A stretch of 7,144 nt of DNA from an uncultured Lachnospiraceae bacterium. GTDB lineage: Bacteria > Bacillota > Clostridia > Lachnospirales > Lachnospiraceae. Made by a program: the position numbers and the translations under genes. Numbering within the stretch: position 1 is the stretch's first letter; each line of letters begins with the position of its first letter. Below the pieces are notes generated by a model. That model ran no database searches, was not told the DNA's origin, and saw only the letters and a list, made by a program, of their open reading frames with translations. Below are positions 5,078-7,144 of this stretch, piece after piece. The DNA lies in assembly GCA_947174725.1 (NCBI GenBank), contig CAMWKA010000093.1:1-7144 (forward strand), written 5' to 3'.

Positions 5078-7111
5078 TTATGCCGTCACCATTCCTACTG
5101 ATTGTAATTCTACGTCGGATTCCACTTCATTGTATGAAACAACTGCAAGATCGTTAAAATAATCCTCCGTTAAACGTTTAAAATACATCCTTACGATAGG
5201 CGATGTAAGGATAATGGAACTCTTTCCCATGCTCTCCAGCTTTTCCAATTCCTTGCGCACGCTCTCGATCATCAGCTTGATCCGTTCCGGATCCAATGTG
5301 ATATACGCGCCCTGCTCCGACTGTTTCACACTATTCATGATCTCCTGCTCCAGCTTCGGATCGAGCGTCACCACACTGGCCGTTCCCGGCTCTGAAAAAT
5401 ATTTATTGGAGATCGCCCGTTTCAGCGTCTGTCTGACATATTCGGTCAGAAGATCCGTATCCCTTGTGGCAGCCGCATGATCCGCCAGTGCTTCAAAGAT
5501 CGTAAGCAAATCCCTGATAGAAATTTCCTCTTTCAAAAGATTCTGCAGCACCTTCTGGATCTCACCCAGTCCAAGCAGCTTCGGCACAAGCTCTTCCACA
5601 ATGGACGGATTGGTCTCTTTCAGATTGTTGACAAGATTCTGAACATCCTGTCTGGTCAGCAGCTCCGCGATATGTTTCCTGATCACTTCCGTCAGATGCG
5701 TCGCTATGATCGATGGCGGATCCACTACCGTATAACCCAGACTCTCCGCGCGTTCCCGCTGTCCCTCCGTGATCCAGATGGCCGGCAGATGGAACGACGG
5801 TTCAAATGTCGGTATGCCGGTAATCTCTTCCTCCACATAACCCGGATTCATCGCCAGATAATGATCAAATAAGATCTCGCCTTCACTGACCTGTATCCCC
5901 TTGATCTTAATAATATACTGGTTAGGATTCAGCTGGATATTGTCCCTCAGTCGGATGATCGGCACGATGGTACCAAGTTCCAGCGCGATCTGCCTTCGTA
6001 TCATTACCACTCGGTCCAGAAGATCGCCGCCCTGATTGCTGTCCGCCAGCGGTATGATACCATAACCAAACTCCAATTCAATCGGATCGACCTGCAGAAG
6101 CGACGTCACATTCTCCGGCCGCCTGATCTCCTCCGCCGCTTCTTCCTCTTCCTCTACCTTTGCCTCGATCTCCTCCGTCTTGATCGTACCGGAAATACTT
6201 CTTCCGGCAACAATAAACGCCAGACCAAGTCCGATAAAAAGAATGTCGTTTAACGGTGTCAATATACCCAGCACCGCTATCGTAGCGCCTACAAAATACA
6301 GTACCTTCGGGATACCGAATAACTGGCTGACCAGCACCGTACCAAAATCCGCATCCTTAGACCCCTTTGTAACAAGAATACCTGTGGAAAGAGAAATCAA
6401 AAGAGAAGGGATCTGGCTCACCAGACCGTCGCCAATGGTCAGGATCGTATAGCGGTCAAAAGCGTCGCCGAGGTCCATCCCCTGACGCAGCACTCCCATC
6501 GCAACTCCGCCTATAATATTGACTGCCGTAATGATCAGTCCTGCGGTCGCATCTCCCTTAACATACTTTACAGCACCGTCCATGGAACCGAAGAAGCTTG
6601 ACTCCCTCTGGATCTTATCACGCTGTTCCTTGGCCTGTGCATCCGTGATCGCACCGGTATTTAAATCCGCATCGATCGCCATCTGTTTACCGGGCATAGC
6701 GTCCAACGTAAAACGCGCCGTTACCTCCGCTACTCGTTCGGAACCTTTATTGATAACCACGAACTGGATAATGATCAAAATGATAAAAACAATGATACCG
6801 ACTACCAGATCACCGCCGCCCACATACTCTCCAAAAGTCTCTACAACATTACCCGGACTTCCTGTGGTCAGGATCAGTTTTGTGGAAGATACATTCAGCG
6901 CGATACGAAAGATCGTTGTAAACAGCAGAATGGTAGGATAAAACGACATATCCAGAACTTCCTTAGAAAACATCGTGGAAAACATGATCGTAAAAGCCAG
7001 CGATATATTGAGCGCCAGACAGACATCCAGCAGCCAGCTTGGAATCGATACGATCAGCATAACAAATGCTGACAGCAGATACAAAGCCACGCCAAGATCA
7101 GCTTTTTTCAT
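5078..7111 (-). CDS. flhA: Flagellar type III export gate protein FlhA
   Basis: FlhA is the large inner-membrane subunit of the flagellar type III secretion gate. It uses the proton-motive force and docks chaperone-substrate complexes through its cytosolic ring. The product is 677 aa, the usual length. The N-terminal half (about 1-305) holds about eight hydrophobic segments (for example 8-24, 28-48, 103-120, 191-207, 270-303). The conserved cytoplasmic loop RFTLDAMPGKQMAIDADLNTG (133-153) identifies the FHIPEP family. Asp178 in GSMDGAVKYVKGDA matches the conserved acidic residue implicated in proton-coupled export. An acidic linker (about 312-330, EEIEAKVEEEEEAAEE) joins the C-terminal cytosolic domain (about 335-677), which includes VVDPPSIIATHLTEVIR. 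The start at 7111 is fixed by a ribosome site 9 nt upstream. The stop TAA abuts the flhF ATG. The next gene upstream, probably flhB by family gene order, lies outside the window. Confidence 0.98.
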   Translation of the reverse strand: MKKADLGVALYLLSAFVMLIVSIPSWLLDVCLALNISLAFTIMFSTMFSKEVLDMSFYPTILLFTTIFRIALNVSSTKLILTTGSPGNVVETFGEYVGGGDLVVGIIVFIILIIIQFVVINKGSERVAEVTARFTLDAMPGKQMAIDADLNTGAITDAQAKEQRDKIQRESSFFGSMDGAVKYVKGDATAGLIITAVNIIGGVAMGVLRQGMDLGDAFDRYTILTIGDGLVSQIPSLLISLSTGILVTKGSKDADFGTVLVSQLFGIPKVLYFVGATIAVLGILTPLNDILFIGLGLAFIVAGRSISGTIKTEEIEAKVEEEEEAAEEIRRPENVTSLLQVDPIELEFGYGIIPLADSNQGGDLLDRVVMIRRQIALELGTIVPIIRLRDNIQLNPNQYIIKIKGIQVSEGEILFDHYLAMNPGYVEEEITGIPTFEPSFHLPAIWITEGQRERAESLGYTVVDPPSIIATHLTEVIRKHIAELLTRQDVQNLVNNLKETNPSIVEELVPKLLGLGEIQKVLQNLLKEEISIRDLLTIFEALADHAAATRDTDLLTEYVRQTLKRAISNKYFSEPGTASVVTLDPKLEQEIMNSVKQSEQGAYITLDPERIKLMIESVRKELEKLESMGKSSIILTSPIVRMYFKRLTEDYFNDLAVVSYNEVESDVELQSVGMVTA

Positions 7112-7120
7112 GTCTTTCCA

Positions 7121-7127
7121 CTCCTTT
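7121..7127 (-). promoter_or_regulatory. Ribosome-binding site of flhA
   Basis: The minus strand reads AAAGGAG followed by 9 nt and ATG, a near-consensus Gram-positive Shine-Dalgarno that settles the flhA start. The remaining 17 nt up to the window edge show no promoter and contain TAA triplets that could be the stop of the preceding gene. Confidence 0.9.
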
Positions 7128-7144
7128 CTTTCTTAGTCTGTTAT

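Noticed and set aside
4508..6941. Plus-strand open frames opposite flhF and flhA
   Set aside because: They are antisense to strongly conserved genes, with no recognisable domains or convincing ribosome sites.
1..7144. An undescribed defence, mobile or biosynthetic system
   Set aside because: The whole window is accounted for by known flagellar and chemotaxis families in a known order; there are no transposase, integrase, array, tRNA or atypical-composition islands.

Overview
The window is a piece of a flagellar and chemotaxis locus from a motile Gram-positive bacterium. Every supported gene is on the minus strand, so the biological order runs from high to low coordinates: flhA, flhF, flhG, a PilZ-domain gene, cheB, cheA. 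This is the order of the Bacillus/Clostridia fla-che operon (flhA-flhF-flhG-cheB-cheA) with a PilZ gene inserted between flhG and cheB. The protein sequences, the AAAGGAG-type ribosome site of flhA, the moderate GC content and the PilZ insertion suggest a Clostridia member, most likely of the Lachnospiraceae (Roseburia-like). The family assignment is inference; no 16S rRNA or other marker is present.

Region 7144-2143 (read leftwards) is the flagellar part. FlhA (677 aa) is the membrane gate of the flagellar type III export apparatus. FlhF (410 aa) is the SRP-type GTPase that sets flagellar position and number. FlhG is the MinD-like ATPase that controls FlhF. A 242-aa YcgR/YpfB-like PilZ protein probably couples c-di-GMP to motility. 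Junctions are tight: flhA and flhF abut (TAAATG), flhF and flhG are 13-40 nt apart depending on the flhG start, and flhG overlaps the PilZ gene by 8 nt. A rho-independent terminator follows the PilZ gene.

Region 2142-1 is the chemotaxis part. A 160-nt AT-rich spacer with an extended -10 promoter candidate leads into cheB, which overlaps cheA by 23 nt. cheA runs off the left edge after 467 codons (P1, P2, P3 and the start of the P4 kinase domain).

Two departures from the standard picture stand out. First, flhG carries a single in-frame amber codon (TAG, 3489-3487) in an otherwise intact 305-codon frame, where relatives are expected to have Ser in a GGSG loop. A strong Shine-Dalgarno-like AGGAGG lies just before it. 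Second, cheB encodes only the methylesterase catalytic domain; the CheY-like receiver domain is absent and there is no room for it upstream.

I found no RNA gene, mobile element, CRISPR array or unknown multi-gene system. The plus strand shows only frames that shadow the minus-strand genes.
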